The notes under the pieces were generated by a model that was given only the letters and a program-made list of their open reading frames with translations, had not been told where the DNA came from and made no database searches. This document shows positions 5,771 through 14,552 of a stretch of 24,185 bases of DNA, one piece after another (the first letter of the stretch is position 1; every line of letters starts with the position of its first letter). The position numbers were made by a program, and so were the translations under genes. Source of the stretch: Berkiella sp964502705 (lineage in GTDB: Bacteria; Pseudomonadota; Gammaproteobacteria; Berkiellales; Berkiellaceae); NCBI GenBank assembly GCA_964502705.1, contig CAZCXZ010000051.1, positions 1 to 24,185 on the forward strand, given 5' to 3'.

Positions 5771-7999
5771 ATGTTTGAAGCGCGTGCACCCAAGGCCAAG
5801 GGCGGCCGGCCAGCCGAGGAAGAAGCCCCGAAGGAGACAGCCGACGAGGAACTGAAGCGCCGGCATGGCGTGCTCATGGAGTTGCTGGAGGATGAGGGCG
5901 AGCGCCAGGCGGAAGAGCGAATTCAGATGGCCATTGACGAGGACTACTACGACCACCTGCAATGGCGGCCAGAGGATGCCGAGGTGCTACTGGAGCGCGG
6001 CCAGGCGCCCGTGGTGTTCAACGAGGCGCGCCAGACCATCGACTGGATCTGCGGCATGGAAAAGCGCATGCGCAAGGACTACAAGATCCTGCCGCGCGAA
6101 GAGGGCGACGAGGCCGGCGCCGAGCTCAAGACCAAGCTGGTGAAGTACACCGACGACGTGAACCTGACGCACTGGCAGCGCAGCAAGGCCTTCAAGCAGT
6201 CCACGGCCGCCGGCTTGAGCTGGATCGAGGAAGGCATCAACCCGGACCCCGAAGCCGAAATGATCTATTCCGGCACCGAGGACTGGCGCAACGTGTTCCG
6301 CGACTCGCGCAGCCGGGCACTGGACTACAACGAGGACGCCCGCTACCTGTTTCGCCGCAAGGTGACCGATCTGGACTATGCGATCGCCTTGTTGCCAGCC
6401 AAGGCCGAGTACCTGAAGAACAGCTCCTACGAGTTCACCGAGAACGACGGCGAATCCGACATCTGGTACCTGGGCGAGAAGCTGACAAACGCCAGCGAAA
6501 CCCAGTGGACCGACACGTCGGCGCGATTTGGCGACCGTGCGGCCTATGTGAAGCGCAACGGCTACTACGATTCCGGCCGCCGGCGCTCCGTGGAGCTGCT
6601 GGAGTGCTGGTACCGCGTGCCTGAGTCGGTCAAGGTGTTCAGCGAGGGCCCGATGCACGGCAAGGTTTTCGACCCGAAGGACAGCACCCATGTGGCGGCC
6701 GCAGTCGGCGTGCGCATGTATTCCACGGTGAAGATGCGAATGCGCGTGATGATCTGCACCAAGGAACAGCCGCTGTGGGATGGCCCGAGCCCGTTCAAGC
6801 ACAACAAGTTCCTGCTGGTGCCATTGTGGGGCTATCGCCGCTTCCGTGATGGCCAGCCCTATGGCCCGATGCGTGGAATGCGCGACATTCAGGACGACAC
6901 GAACAAGCGTCGGTCCAAGGCGCTGCTGGCGCTGTCTTCCAACCGCATCGTGATGGATGACGATGCTGTTGAAGATGTAGAAGAGCTGCGGGAAGAGGCA
7001 GCGCGACCGGACGGGATCATCGTCAAAAAGGCCGGCAAGACCTTGACGTTCGAGAAGAACATGGCCGATTTCACCGGCAACCTCGAGCTCGCGGCCCAGA
7101 ACACCCAGCTGATGCGAAACAGCGGCGGTGTGACAAACGAGAACCTGGGGCGCGACACCAACGCGCAGTCCGGCATTGCGATCGAGCGCAAGCAGGACCA
7201 GGGCTCGCTGACCACATCCGAGCTGTTCGACAACCTGATGCTGACCATCAAGATTGCCGGGCAGATCCGGCTATCCCACATTGAGCAGTTCTGGACCGAA
7301 GAGAAAGCTGTGCGCATCGTGGGTGACAACAAGCCCATCGAGTGGATCAAGATCAACCAGTTTGACCCAGCTACCGGGCAAATCCTCAACGACATCACGG
7401 CGACGCAGGCCGACTTCATGGTGGACACGCAGGATTACCGCGCCAGCCTGGCCCAGGCTGCGCTGGAGCAGATGTTCGACCTGCTTGGCAAGATCGCCAC
7501 CTTCGCGCCGCAGGTGGTGCTGGCGGTGCTGGACCTGATGGTGGAATCGGCCGACATCAAGAACAAGGACGAGTGGGTCACACGCATCCGCAAGCTGAAT
7601 GGCCAGCGCGACCCCACCAAGCCGCCCACACCCGAGGAAATGGCTGCCGAGAAGGCCGGCAAGGAAAAGCAGGAAGCGCGCGAGGCTCTGGACTTCCGCG
7701 CACTGAAAGCCAAGGTGGAGGAAACCGAGGCGAAGGCCAGGGTCTACGACGCCGACGAGGTGTTCCGCCGCGTCGAAACGATGTTCCAGGCGCTGCAGGC
7801 GGCCGGGCTGCTGGCCGCAACACCAGGCGCTGCGCCGGCGGCCGACGCCATCACCGCATCGGCTGGCATGAATGACGCCCAGGCCGGCGGCATGCAGCAG
7901 GTCGCGCCAGCACAGCAGCCTCAATTGGCGCTTCCGGCCATGAACGCACAACCCCAGCCCGAGGCCGCGCCAGTCGCAGGCGGGCAACCAGTTTTGTAA
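5771..7999 (+). CDS. Portal protein, P22-type
   Basis: A 742-aa head-tail connector subunit. A dodecameric ring of this protein forms the DNA gate at one capsid vertex and docks the terminase. Length and pattern fit the P22-like portal family: IDWICGMEKRMRKDYKI near 85-105, a helical core around GPMRGMRDIQDDTNKRRSKA (about 363-382), and TNENLGRDTNAQSGIAIERK (about 455-474). A helical barrel region is followed by an Ala/Gln/Pro-rich tail from about residue 670. A GAAAGGA site precedes the ATG. It is followed by the scaffold and coat genes, the usual podovirus order. Confidence 0.9.
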   Translation: MFEARAPKAKGGRPAEEEAPKETADEELKRRHGVLMELLEDEGERQAEERIQMAIDEDYYDHLQWRPEDAEVLLERGQAPVVFNEARQTIDWICGMEKRMRKDYKILPREEGDEAGAELKTKLVKYTDDVNLTHWQRSKAFKQSTAAGLSWIEEGINPDPEAEMIYSGTEDWRNVFRDSRSRALDYNEDARYLFRRKVTDLDYAIALLPAKAEYLKNSSYEFTENDGESDIWYLGEKLTNASETQWTDTSARFGDRAAYVKRNGYYDSGRRRSVELLECWYRVPESVKVFSEGPMHGKVFDPKDSTHVAAAVGVRMYSTVKMRMRVMICTKEQPLWDGPSPFKHNKFLLVPLWGYRRFRDGQPYGPMRGMRDIQDDTNKRRSKALLALSSNRIVMDDDAVEDVEELREEAARPDGIIVKKAGKTLTFEKNMADFTGNLELAAQNTQLMRNSGGVTNENLGRDTNAQSGIAIERKQDQGSLTTSELFDNLMLTIKIAGQIRLSHIEQFWTEEKAVRIVGDNKPIEWIKINQFDPATGQILNDITATQADFMVDTQDYRASLAQAALEQMFDLLGKIATFAPQVVLAVLDLMVESADIKNKDEWVTRIRKLNGQRDPTKPPTPEEMAAEKAGKEKQEAREALDFRALKAKVEETEAKARVYDADEVFRRVETMFQALQAAGLLAATPGAAPAADAITASAGMNDAQAGGMQQVAPAQQPQLALPAMNAQPQPEAAPVAGGQPVL

Positions 8000-8028
8000 C
8001 CACGCCCACAGGGCAAAAGGAGAGCGCT

Positions 8029-8220
8029 ATGAACGACGCAATTTCAGCAAGCCCGGTGAGCGATCAGCCCTACGAAAAGTGGCGCGCAAAGGATGACATG
8101 CGCACGGTGCTCGAGGCCGAGCGCATCAAGAAGGATCCAGTGCGCATGAAGCACGTCAAGCGTGCCGCCAAGGAAGAGCTGTCCGAACTCAAGGCCATGC
8201 AGGACCTGGCCAAGGGCTGA
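8029..8220 (+). CDS. Small helical phage protein, unknown
   Basis: A 63-aa highly charged, probably helical protein with an excellent ribosome site (AAAAGGAGAGCGCT before the ATG). It lies between portal and scaffold. No family is recognised. A small head-assembly factor is a reasonable guess from its position only. Confidence 0.65.
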   Translation: MNDAISASPVSDQPYEKWRAKDDMRTVLEAERIKKDPVRMKHVKRAAKEELSELKAMQDLAKG

Positions 8221-8251
8221 ACCGATTTTTTAACCACGACAGGAGAGCAAG

Positions 8252-9184
8252 ATGCTTGACGGATTCAACGAAGAAGACTTGAAGGGCTTGAGCGCTGCCG
8301 AACGCGCCATCATGCAAGCGGGCGAACCAGGTGACCCTGACACCGCGGAGCTCGAGGCGCTGGCCAGCGACGATGACGCTGGCGCCGAAGGTGCGGCCGC
8401 GGCAGGTGCTGATGGCGCCGACAAGGGGAAACCAGGCGAGAAGGATGGCGCCGGTAAAGACGGCGCCGATGGCAACGACAAAACCGATCCCGACGAGGAA
8501 AACGACGACGCTACCGACACCGGTGTGACGTTCACACCTCAGACGCCGGCGGACGCCGACAAAACACGCGAAGCCCTGATCGCGCGCAAAGACGAATCCT
8601 TCCAGAAGCTGATGGACGGTGAAATCGAGCCAGGCGAGTACCAGAAGGTGGAAAAAGAGGTGAACGGCGAGCTCGAGAAGCTGCTGCAGGCCTCCATCAC
8701 CGACAACGTGACATCGACGATCGAGCAGTCCAACAAGGCCAAAGCCTGGGCTGCCGAGGTCGACACGCTGGTGAAGACCGCCAAGGCTGAAGGGCTGGAC
8801 TACAAGGGTGACGACAAGTTGCTGACCGAGTTCAACCGGCTGGTGAAGGTGTTCGGCGCCGAGGCGAACGAGGCCGGCATGTCGGACGATGGCTTGAAGG
8901 CGTCCAAGTGGGCGCTGCGCCAGGCGCATGAAACCATGCAGCGACGGCACGGCAAGGCGCCAGCAGCGGGTGCGGCAGAAACTGGCGCAGAGGTCAAGCC
9001 GAAACCGGGCCCACGCGGCAAACCTGACCTGTCCGGCATCCCGCCGAGCCTGGGCAAGGCGCCGATTGCAGCTGACGCCAACATCGCCGACGAGTTCGCG
9101 CACCTTGAAGGCTTGACGGGCGCGGCGCTGGAAAAAGCAGTGGCACGGCTGACCCCTGAACAGGCTGACAGGTACCTGGGATGA
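8252..9184 (+). CDS. Scaffolding-like head assembly protein
   Basis: A 310-aa protein. Residues about 30-95 are a low-complexity Ala/Gly/Asp/Lys acidic region, then comes a long helical segment (about 100-180), and the C-terminus is rich in small helices. This composition and the place between portal and major coat are typical of scaffolding proteins, which fill the prohead and leave before DNA entry. There is no sequence motif that proves it. The gene overlaps the next one as ATGA (9181-9184). Confidence 0.7.
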   Translation: MLDGFNEEDLKGLSAAERAIMQAGEPGDPDTAELEALASDDDAGAEGAAAAGADGADKGKPGEKDGAGKDGADGNDKTDPDEENDDATDTGVTFTPQTPADADKTREALIARKDESFQKLMDGEIEPGEYQKVEKEVNGELEKLLQASITDNVTSTIEQSNKAKAWAAEVDTLVKTAKAEGLDYKGDDKLLTEFNRLVKVFGAEANEAGMSDDGLKASKWALRQAHETMQRRHGKAPAAGAAETGAEVKPKPGPRGKPDLSGIPPSLGKAPIAADANIADEFAHLEGLTGAALEKAVARLTPEQADRYLG

Positions 9185-9390
9185 GCGACAAGCGTGTTCT
9201 GACGAGGAATATGCGGGTCGGCGAAACCTTGTCGTTTGACAACGGGCGCATCGTTTTGCGCCTGGAGGAACGCACAGGCAGATCGTCGGCCCGCATCCGC
9301 TGCGAACTCAGTGAAGACGTGGTGGTGGCCAAGCCGGGCACAGGCCCGAGCGACCCGAAGAACACGCCCAGTGTGGTGCCGACAACATAG
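9181..9390 (+). CDS. CsrA-like small protein
   Basis: A 69-aa protein whose first 50 residues can be aligned by eye with the RNA-binding regulator CsrA/RsmA. The segment LTRNMRVGETLSFDNGRI parallels CsrA's LTRRVGETLMIGD. A G-x-x-x-x-RI step and a final SEDVVV strand (44-49) correspond to CsrA's PKEVAV. Differences matter: there are two extra residues near the start, and the CsrA VHREE segment with its key Arg is absent, replaced by a Pro/Ser-rich tail. It is coupled to the scaffold gene and sits 142 nt before the coat gene. A small structural or beta-barrel protein is the alternative. Confidence 0.45.
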   Translation: MSDKRVLTRNMRVGETLSFDNGRIVLRLEERTGRSSARIRCELSEDVVVAKPGTGPSDPKNTPSVVPTT

Positions 9391-9404
9391 AAATCCGAGG
9401 GGCC

Positions 9405-9433
9405 TTGTAAATCGCTTTGCGTTTGCATAATCT
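9405..9433 (+). promoter_or_regulatory. Candidate sigma70-type promoter for the coat gene
   Basis: TTGTAA (9405-9410) and TAATCT (9428-9433) are separated by exactly 17 nt, in a locally AT-rich 142-nt gap between the CsrA-like gene and the major capsid gene. It would give a leader of about 90 nt. The evidence is sequence match only. Confidence 0.45.
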
Positions 9434-9489
9434 CGGAGTTCTTATATCTGCCGATTGACGTTGGCAGGGCCGCCGGGGCAAACCGGAAT

Positions 9490-9504
9490 ATGCGCAAGAG
9501 CGCT
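9490..9504 (+). repeat. 15-nt hairpin element, copy 1 (coat leader)
   Basis: ATGCGCAAGAGCGCT, with a GCGC-AAGA-GCGC hairpin. The identical 15 nt occurs at 20372-20386. This copy is 28 nt before the start of the major capsid gene and is followed by five Ts, so it could also act as a weak attenuator or as an mRNA stability element. Confidence 0.6.
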
Positions 9505-9532
9505 TTTTCAACTTTGTTTGAAGGAGTGCGTA

Positions 9533-10657
9533 ATGCGTACATTGATCGGTGTGAACGACCGCCAAGCGGTCAAAAAATGGGCCACCATGCTTTCGGTGGC
9601 CGTCAACAAGGCGAGCTACTTCGCTCGCAAGATGACCGGCGAGGGCAAGGACTCCCGCCTCCCCATCCAGCGTATCGACGATCTTGAACAGGGCCCCGGC
9701 GACGAGGTGACTGTTGACCTGCTGATGCCCATGAACATGGAGCCAGTGGTCGGCGAAGAAACCCTGGACGGCAAAGAACAGCCGCTGAAGTATTACACCG
9801 ACCGTCTGCGCATCGACCAGGTGCGCGGTGGTGCGGATCTGGGCTCGCGCATGACCAAAAAGCGCACCCTGCGCAACCTGCGCCAGGACGCCAAGCGCGT
9901 GTCCACCGACTGGTGGAAGCGCCTGATGGACGAGCTGTACTTCATCTACCTATCCGGTAGCCGCGGCACCGGCACGGGCTACGTGTGGTCTGCCAGCAAC
10001 CCGTTCTTCAACGTGAACACACTGACTGCACCGGACAGCCAGCACATCATGTACGGCGGCACCGCGACCAGCAAGGCATCGCTGACCAATGCGGACGGCT
10101 TCACGCTGCGCCTGATCGACAAGGCCATCGCCAAGTCGGAAACCATGGGTGGCGACGGCACGGATGAACTGTCCATGCTGCCTATCGACATCGAGGGTGG
10201 CGAGCACTACGTGGCACTGCTGCACACGTACCAGTTCGACAGCCTGAAGTCGAGCACCGCGACCGGCCAGTGGCTGGACATCCAGAAGGCTGCTGCATCT
10301 GCTGAAGGCCAGAAGAACCCCATCTTCACCGGCAATCAGGGCATGTACGCCAACGCGATCATCCACAAGCATCGCAACGTCATCGGTTTCAGCGACTACG
10401 GCGCCGGCACCAACCTGCCGGCCCGCCGCGCTCTGTTCCTGGGCTCGCAGGCCGCTTTTGTGGCCTACGGTTCGGACGAGGGCGACACCCGGTTCAGCTG
10501 GACCGAAGAAGCCAAGGACCACGGCAACAGCGTGGCCATCGGTACGCACTCGATCATGGGTGTGAAGAAGGCGACCTACAAGTCCAAGGATGACTCTGTT
10601 ATCCGCGACTTCGGCGTGATCGCCATGGACACCTACGCGGTGGATCCGAACGCCTGA
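9533..10657 (+). CDS. Major capsid protein, N4-gp56 family
   Basis: A 374-aa coat protein. The segments YYTDRLRIDQVR, GSRMTKKRTLRNLRQDAKR and STDWWKRLMDELYFIYLSG are characteristic of the N4-gp56 major capsid family (DUF4043), which is found in N4 and many other tailed phages. The ATG at 9533 has AAGGAG six bases upstream; a longer frame reading starts at 9455 but lacks such a site and adds an unrelated 26-residue leader. The gene is preceded by a candidate promoter and followed by a strong hairpin, consistent with its own high expression. Confidence 0.92.
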   Translation: MRTLIGVNDRQAVKKWATMLSVAVNKASYFARKMTGEGKDSRLPIQRIDDLEQGPGDEVTVDLLMPMNMEPVVGEETLDGKEQPLKYYTDRLRIDQVRGGADLGSRMTKKRTLRNLRQDAKRVSTDWWKRLMDELYFIYLSGSRGTGTGYVWSASNPFFNVNTLTAPDSQHIMYGGTATSKASLTNADGFTLRLIDKAIAKSETMGGDGTDELSMLPIDIEGGEHYVALLHTYQFDSLKSSTATGQWLDIQKAAASAEGQKNPIFTGNQGMYANAIIHKHRNVIGFSDYGAGTNLPARRALFLGSQAAFVAYGSDEGDTRFSWTEEAKDHGNSVAIGTHSIMGVKKATYKSKDDSVIRDFGVIAMDTYAVDPNA

Positions 10658-10663
10658 TGACCA

Positions 10664-10685
10664 GGCCGGGGGGCAACTCCCGGCC
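10664..10685 (+). promoter_or_regulatory. Intercistronic hairpin after the coat gene
   Basis: A perfect 7-bp stem, GGCCGGG (10664-10670) with CCCGGCC (10679-10685), and an 8-nt loop. There is no T-run after it, so it is not an ordinary terminator. It could protect the coat mRNA end or set the ratio to the next gene. Confidence 0.55.
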
Positions 10686-10723
10686 AGTCAAGCCCATTCA
10701 CAAATTGCCCCAAGGAGTCCGTT

Positions 10724-11167
10724 ATGACCAAGTATTACACCGACGCGGCTACGAACAAGAAGCCCGTCCCCCAGCCCTTCGATGCCTCTGTCCTGCAGGT
10801 GGCGATCGACGTGGCTTTCCCGGCCATCAACTATGTGGCGAACGAGCTGCACCAGTTGATTGAAATCCCTGTCGGCGTGCAAGTGGTGGATTACTCCATT
10901 CACTTCCCCGACGTCGACAGTAACGTCACCCCGACGCTGGTTTCGAGCATCGGTACCGAGAACGCCGGCGGCACGGACCTCGATGTGGTCTGGGACGCTG
11001 CGATGACCGCGGGCCAGTCTGCCGCCGTCGTGCGTGCCGCGACCGCGAACTGCGCACAGCAGGTGACCACGGCCGCCCGGAAGGTGGCGCTGAAGTTCAC
11101 CGCGATCGCCGCGACCTATGCGGGTTCTGGCAAGACAGGCCAGGTCATTCTGCATCTGCGAGGCTGA
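10724..11167 (+). CDS. Virion protein after coat, possible decoration/head protein
   Basis: A 147-aa protein of mostly beta/alanine-rich character (DYSIHFPDVDSNVTP, then a repeated VTTAARKVALKF region) with no recognised family. It follows the coat gene behind its own strong AAGGAG site and ends in a strong terminator, so it is expressed with the coat protein. Decoration or cement protein is inferred from that position. Confidence 0.7.
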   Translation: MTKYYTDAATNKKPVPQPFDASVLQVAIDVAFPAINYVANELHQLIEIPVGVQVVDYSIHFPDVDSNVTPTLVSSIGTENAGGTDLDVVWDAAMTAGQSAAVVRAATANCAQQVTTAARKVALKFTAIAATYAGSGKTGQVILHLRG

Positions 11168-11184
11168 TAACCCGCAGACCATCG

Positions 11185-11218
11185 AGCGGGCCACCTGATC
11201 CCAGGCGGCCCGCTTTTT
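11185..11218 (+). terminator. Intrinsic terminator of the coat transcript
   Basis: AGCGGGCC (11185-11192) with GGCCCGCT (11207-11214), plus inner CCTG/CAGG and one A-C mismatch, an ATCC tetraloop, and TTTTT directly after. It separates the abundant coat/decoration genes from the tail genes. Confidence 0.9.
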
Positions 11219-11240
11219 CACATTTTTATTGGAGTGCAAG

Positions 11241-11687
11241 ATGCTAATTCATGCTTATCGCCGCAATGCGGCCGTCACGGTTGATACCGGTGTTGGTGAG
11301 GTGGAGTTCAAACCCGTTGCTGGTGGAGACATCGTTGGCGAGGCTACCGAGGCCCAGGCCGCTGTCCTGCTGAACATCCCCGAGGCCTACAAGGCCCACG
11401 GCCAGGCTCAAACCGCGGCGAAGGCGCCCAAACAAGCCGCCGCACCAGCGCCGGCGCCGGCTCCTGTGCCACCTGCAGCTGGCGCCAGTGACGCCGACGA
11501 GGACCGCGGAAAAGGCAAGCCGTTCTACCTGCTGGGCGAAACCGCCGCGGACGACATCGACCTGGGCCCCATGTCCATGGCTGAGCTCAAGGCCTTCGCC
11601 AAAGCCAACACCTTCTCGGTGAAAAAAGCGTGGACCGAAGAAGAGCTGCGAAAAAACCTGTTCGACACGTTCAACCCTGCGGAGTAA
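11241..11687 (+). CDS. Head/tail-region protein with HeH/SAP-like C-terminus
   Basis: A 148-aa protein. It has an N-terminal beta-rich region, an Ala/Pro linker at about 60-82 (APAPAPAPVPPAAG), then MSMAELKAFAKANTFSVKKA and EELRKNLFD (about 114-142), which resemble the short HeH/SAP helix-extension-helix fold often seen on phage structural proteins. GGAG precedes the ATG at 11241; a TTG 12 nt upstream is less likely. The function is unknown. Confidence 0.65.
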   Translation: MLIHAYRRNAAVTVDTGVGEVEFKPVAGGDIVGEATEAQAAVLLNIPEAYKAHGQAQTAAKAPKQAAAPAPAPAPVPPAAGASDADEDRGKGKPFYLLGETAADDIDLGPMSMAELKAFAKANTFSVKKAWTEEELRKNLFDTFNPAE

Positions 11688-11690
11688 ACC

Positions 11691-12005
11691 GTGGCGACCG
11701 CGCAGGAAGTCATCGACCTGGCCCGGATCCCGCTCAACGATGCCGACAAGGATCGTTATCTGGACCCGGACCTGCTGCGTTTTCTGAACGCAGGCCTGCG
11801 CACGCTCAAGAAAAACCGCCCAGACCTGTTCATCGGGACCCTGGGTACCCCATTTGTGGCGCTGGCGCTGGGCGACACCCTGCCGACGCCAGACCACGTT
11901 GACCAGGCCATTGCCGACGCGCTGACGGCGCGGGCAATGACGGTCGACACTGAAGACACGGAGCGCGTAGGCGCCTTCTTCACCCTTGCCGCGGGGCAGC
12001 TATGA
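11691..12005 (+). CDS. Phage head-tail connector-region protein
   Basis: A 104-aa helical protein starting at GTG. The pattern EVIDLARIPLNDADKDRYLD followed by LLRFLNAGLRTLKKNRPDLF is recurrent in podo/siphovirus proteins encoded just after the coat gene (adaptor-like family). Its stop overlaps the next ATG. The exact role (adaptor or head completion) is inferred. Confidence 0.65.
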   Translation: MATAQEVIDLARIPLNDADKDRYLDPDLLRFLNAGLRTLKKNRPDLFIGTLGTPFVALALGDTLPTPDHVDQAIADALTARAMTVDTEDTERVGAFFTLAAGQL

Positions 12006-12619
12006 AGCTCTGGACCGAGTTCTACGACACCCTGCTTCCCGATGTGCCGGGCTGCAACCCAGCCATGGCCAATGTGGCCCTGCGCCATGCCGCGCGGGAG
12101 TTCTGCGAGCGTACCAAGGCATGGGACGAGTGGCGCGGCCCACAGCTGACGGTGGCCACAAGCATCCAGTACGACTTCGACATCGGCACCGGAGAAGAGG
12201 TGGTCAAACTGTTGGGCGCTACCCTGGCCGGCAATGACCTTGAAGTCCGTTCCGTCAACGACATGCCAAACAACTGGCAGACCGCCTCCGGCAGCTTGAG
12301 CGGGATCCTGACGCAGGACCGCCGGACGTTCTATGTCATTCCGCAGCGCGAGGCCGGCTTGGAAATCAAGACTCGCGTGGCCCTGAAGCCATCAAACAAG
12401 GGCACGGGCGTGTCGGATGAACTGTTTGCGCACTATCTCGAGGACATCTGTGTGGGTGCCCGCGCACGGTTGCACGCCAGCATCAAGAAGCCCTACACCG
12501 ACAAGGACGCGGCTCTGTTGTGCAAGGCCGAATTCAGCGCACGCATGGCCAAGGTTGCGCGCGCCGTCGAAAAATCTTTCTCCCGTGTGCCCCGACGTGT
12601 GAAGCCCAATTTCTTTTAA
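12002..12619 (+). CDS. Phage head-completion/tail-tube-like protein
   Basis: A 205-aa protein with N-terminal helices (ALRHAAREFCERTKAWDEW), a central beta domain, and a basic C-terminus (SFSRVPRRVKPNFF). The N-terminal ...AAREFCERTKAW pattern is common in phage neck proteins. It is coupled by ATGA overlap to the connector-like gene. No exact family is assigned. Confidence 0.65.
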   Translation: MKLWTEFYDTLLPDVPGCNPAMANVALRHAAREFCERTKAWDEWRGPQLTVATSIQYDFDIGTGEEVVKLLGATLAGNDLEVRSVNDMPNNWQTASGSLSGILTQDRRTFYVIPQREAGLEIKTRVALKPSNKGTGVSDELFAHYLEDICVGARARLHASIKKPYTDKDAALLCKAEFSARMAKVARAVEKSFSRVPRRVKPNFF

Positions 12620-12627
12620 GGCCTGCC

Positions 12628-12981
12628 ATGACGCAACCAGGCGAATACGACTTCACCATCTACCAGGGCGCCACGTTTTCACGCACCGTGGTGTGGAAGG
12701 ACTCGCTTGGTGCGCTGGTGGACCTGACGGGCTACACCGCGCGCATGCAGATCCGCTCGAGCGTGCGCAACCCCGAAATTCTGGTGGCGCTGACCACGGA
12801 AAACGGCGCCATCACGCTGGGCGGCGCTGCCGGAACGGTGGATCTGCTTCTGACTGCCACGCAAACGGCTGCGATCGCCGCGCGCGCTGGCGCTTATGAC
12901 CTCGAACTGGTGGATGCTGCTGGCGCCGTGACGCGCCTGCTGTATGGCGCCGTGGAAATCAGCCCGGAGGTAACGCGGTGA
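12628..12981 (+). CDS. Tail-associated beta-sandwich protein
   Basis: A 117-aa protein. YQGATFSRTVVWKDSLGALV followed by DLTGYTARMQIRS is a pattern seen in many small phage tail/fibre-network proteins with an Ig-like beta-sandwich. The ATG at 12628 is taken rather than upstream in-frame starts, which lie within the previous gene. The stop overlaps the GTG of the fibre gene (GTGA at 12978-12981), suggesting that it anchors or helps that fibre. Confidence 0.65.
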   Translation: MTQPGEYDFTIYQGATFSRTVVWKDSLGALVDLTGYTARMQIRSSVRNPEILVALTTENGAITLGGAAGTVDLLLTATQTAAIAARAGAYDLELVDAAGAVTRLLYGAVEISPEVTR

Positions 12982-14033
12982 CTACGGTTGTCGAAGAGCC
13001 GGGCGGCATTGTTGTCGTCAAGGAAGTTCCTGCCGCTGAGGTTATTCATGTGAACTCGCCTGGGCCAAAAGGCGACAAGGGCGACGTCGGCGACGTGAAC
13101 CCCGACATGCCTATCATCCTGGCCGCAGCAGAGGACGCCCGCGACGCCGCCCAGATCGCAGCAGCCGAGGCGGCCGGCGAGGTGGTTTCGGTACAGGCCG
13201 AGCTGGATGCGCACATTGGGTCTGGCGGTGCGTCTCACGCAGCCGCAGTGGCCGGGGGCGACGCCGGTTTCATGACCGGCGCTGACAAGACCAAGCTGAA
13301 CGGGGTGGCCGCAGGCGCTACCGCCAACAGTTCCGACGCAACGCTACTGGCGAGGGCGAACCACACGGGGACACAGCTCGCCAGTACTATCAGCGACTTT
13401 GACTCTGCCACCGGCCTGCCCGACGTCACTGGGAGACCCCTGCACCTTCTGCGCGTCAAAGCCGACGAGTCAGGCTATGAGACGCGCACGCCCACCGAGG
13501 CGCGCAGCGACATCAGCGCGGCCGAAAACAGCCCAGGGCTAATTGGGTATTTCCCATTTTCATCCGCTCCTACAGGGTGGCTAAAAGCCAACGGCGCCCT
13601 TGTGTCTCGTACAACCTACGCTGCCTTGTTTGCGGCAGCGAACGCCGACGGTTTGGTTTCCGAGGCAACATGGGCCGCGACAAGCTGGGGGCGGTTCGGC
13701 GACGGCGACGGCTCCACGACTTTCCGCTTGCCGGATCTCCGAGGTGAGGTACTTCGTGGGTGGGACGATTCGCGCGGAGTTGACTCGGGCCGTGCGCGAG
13801 GTACGTCGCAGCTTGACGCTTTTCAAGGGCACAAGTTTCAGTACCTCACGGCGCAGGCTGGTGCGTCGGCAACTATTTACCCGGTCATTGTAGGGCCGTT
13901 TAACGCTGGCACATACGTGGACAGGTCGCCTGATGGCTCCTTAATCATCACGGACGGCGTGAACGGCACTCCGCGCACCGCCGCTGAAACGCGCGCTCGC
14001 AACGTGTCCTCTCTCGCCTGCGTCAAATTCTAG
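12978..14033 (+). CDS. Tail fibre with collagen-like motif and collar domain (fibre 1)
   Basis: A 351-aa trimeric fibre. It has a short collagen-like repeat (GPKGDKGDVGD, residues 29-39), then a helical shaft with the common fibre element GADKTKLNGVAAGAT (about 101-115), and a C-terminal tail-collar domain: GLIGYFPFSSAPTGWLKANG (about 187-206) and FRLPDLRGEVLRGWDD (about 246-261). It ends LACVKF, as such tips do. It probably binds the cell surface. It starts at GTG, coupled to the gene before it, and is followed by its likely chaperone. Confidence 0.85.
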   Translation: MTTVVEEPGGIVVVKEVPAAEVIHVNSPGPKGDKGDVGDVNPDMPIILAAAEDARDAAQIAAAEAAGEVVSVQAELDAHIGSGGASHAAAVAGGDAGFMTGADKTKLNGVAAGATANSSDATLLARANHTGTQLASTISDFDSATGLPDVTGRPLHLLRVKADESGYETRTPTEARSDISAAENSPGLIGYFPFSSAPTGWLKANGALVSRTTYAALFAAANADGLVSEATWAATSWGRFGDGDGSTTFRLPDLRGEVLRGWDDSRGVDSGRARGTSQLDAFQGHKFQYLTAQAGASATIYPVIVGPFNAGTYVDRSPDGSLIITDGVNGTPRTAAETRARNVSSLACVKF

Positions 14034-14042
14034 GAGGCAAGA

Positions 14043-14552
14043 ATGACTCTGCTCAAGAAGACGGTTTACCAGACAAGCAGCGATGGGGTTTACGTTGGCG
14101 AGGCGGAGGCGGATGAATCACCGCTGGAGCCTGGTGTTTTCTTGATCCCCGCCCACTGCACTGAGCTGCAACCCCCAAGCGTTCCGCCAGGCAAGCGATT
14201 GAAACTGGTCGCTGGCGAGTGGTTGCTGGAAGATATTCCCCAATCCCCACCCGAGCCAGAGCCGACGCACGCTGAACTTGTTGAGAAGGTTTTAAGCGAG
14301 GGCAGGGTCTTGAGGGCGGAATTATTCAAGTTGGCAGATGGGCTACAAGCCTCGTTTTTGACCCTCGGGAATATGGATTACGCACTGGCGCTTGAAACGT
14401 ACAAAGAGGGGCTGCGCAACGCAACGCTGACTAACCTCAGCGGCGCGACGACAGAGGCTGAGATGCGCGCCATCCTGGGTGACGTGTACGACACCCTCAA
14501 GGGCGCTTTGCCGCCCGCTGTGAAAGTTAAGTTTTACCAGACGCTGCAATGA
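14043..14552 (+). CDS. Probable tail fibre assembly protein
   Basis: A 169-aa protein behind an AGGAGG site. The N-terminal 70 residues are a small beta domain (YVGEAEADESPLEPGVFLIP and GKRLKLVAGEWLLED), as in tail fibre assembly proteins, followed by a Pro/Glu linker and a helical C-terminus. It immediately follows the fibre, the usual place for a fibre chaperone. The call rests on domain style and position. Confidence 0.65.
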   Translation: MTLLKKTVYQTSSDGVYVGEAEADESPLEPGVFLIPAHCTELQPPSVPPGKRLKLVAGEWLLEDIPQSPPEPEPTHAELVEKVLSEGRVLRAELFKLADGLQASFLTLGNMDYALALETYKEGLRNATLTNLSGATTEAEMRAILGDVYDTLKGALPPAVKVKFYQTLQ

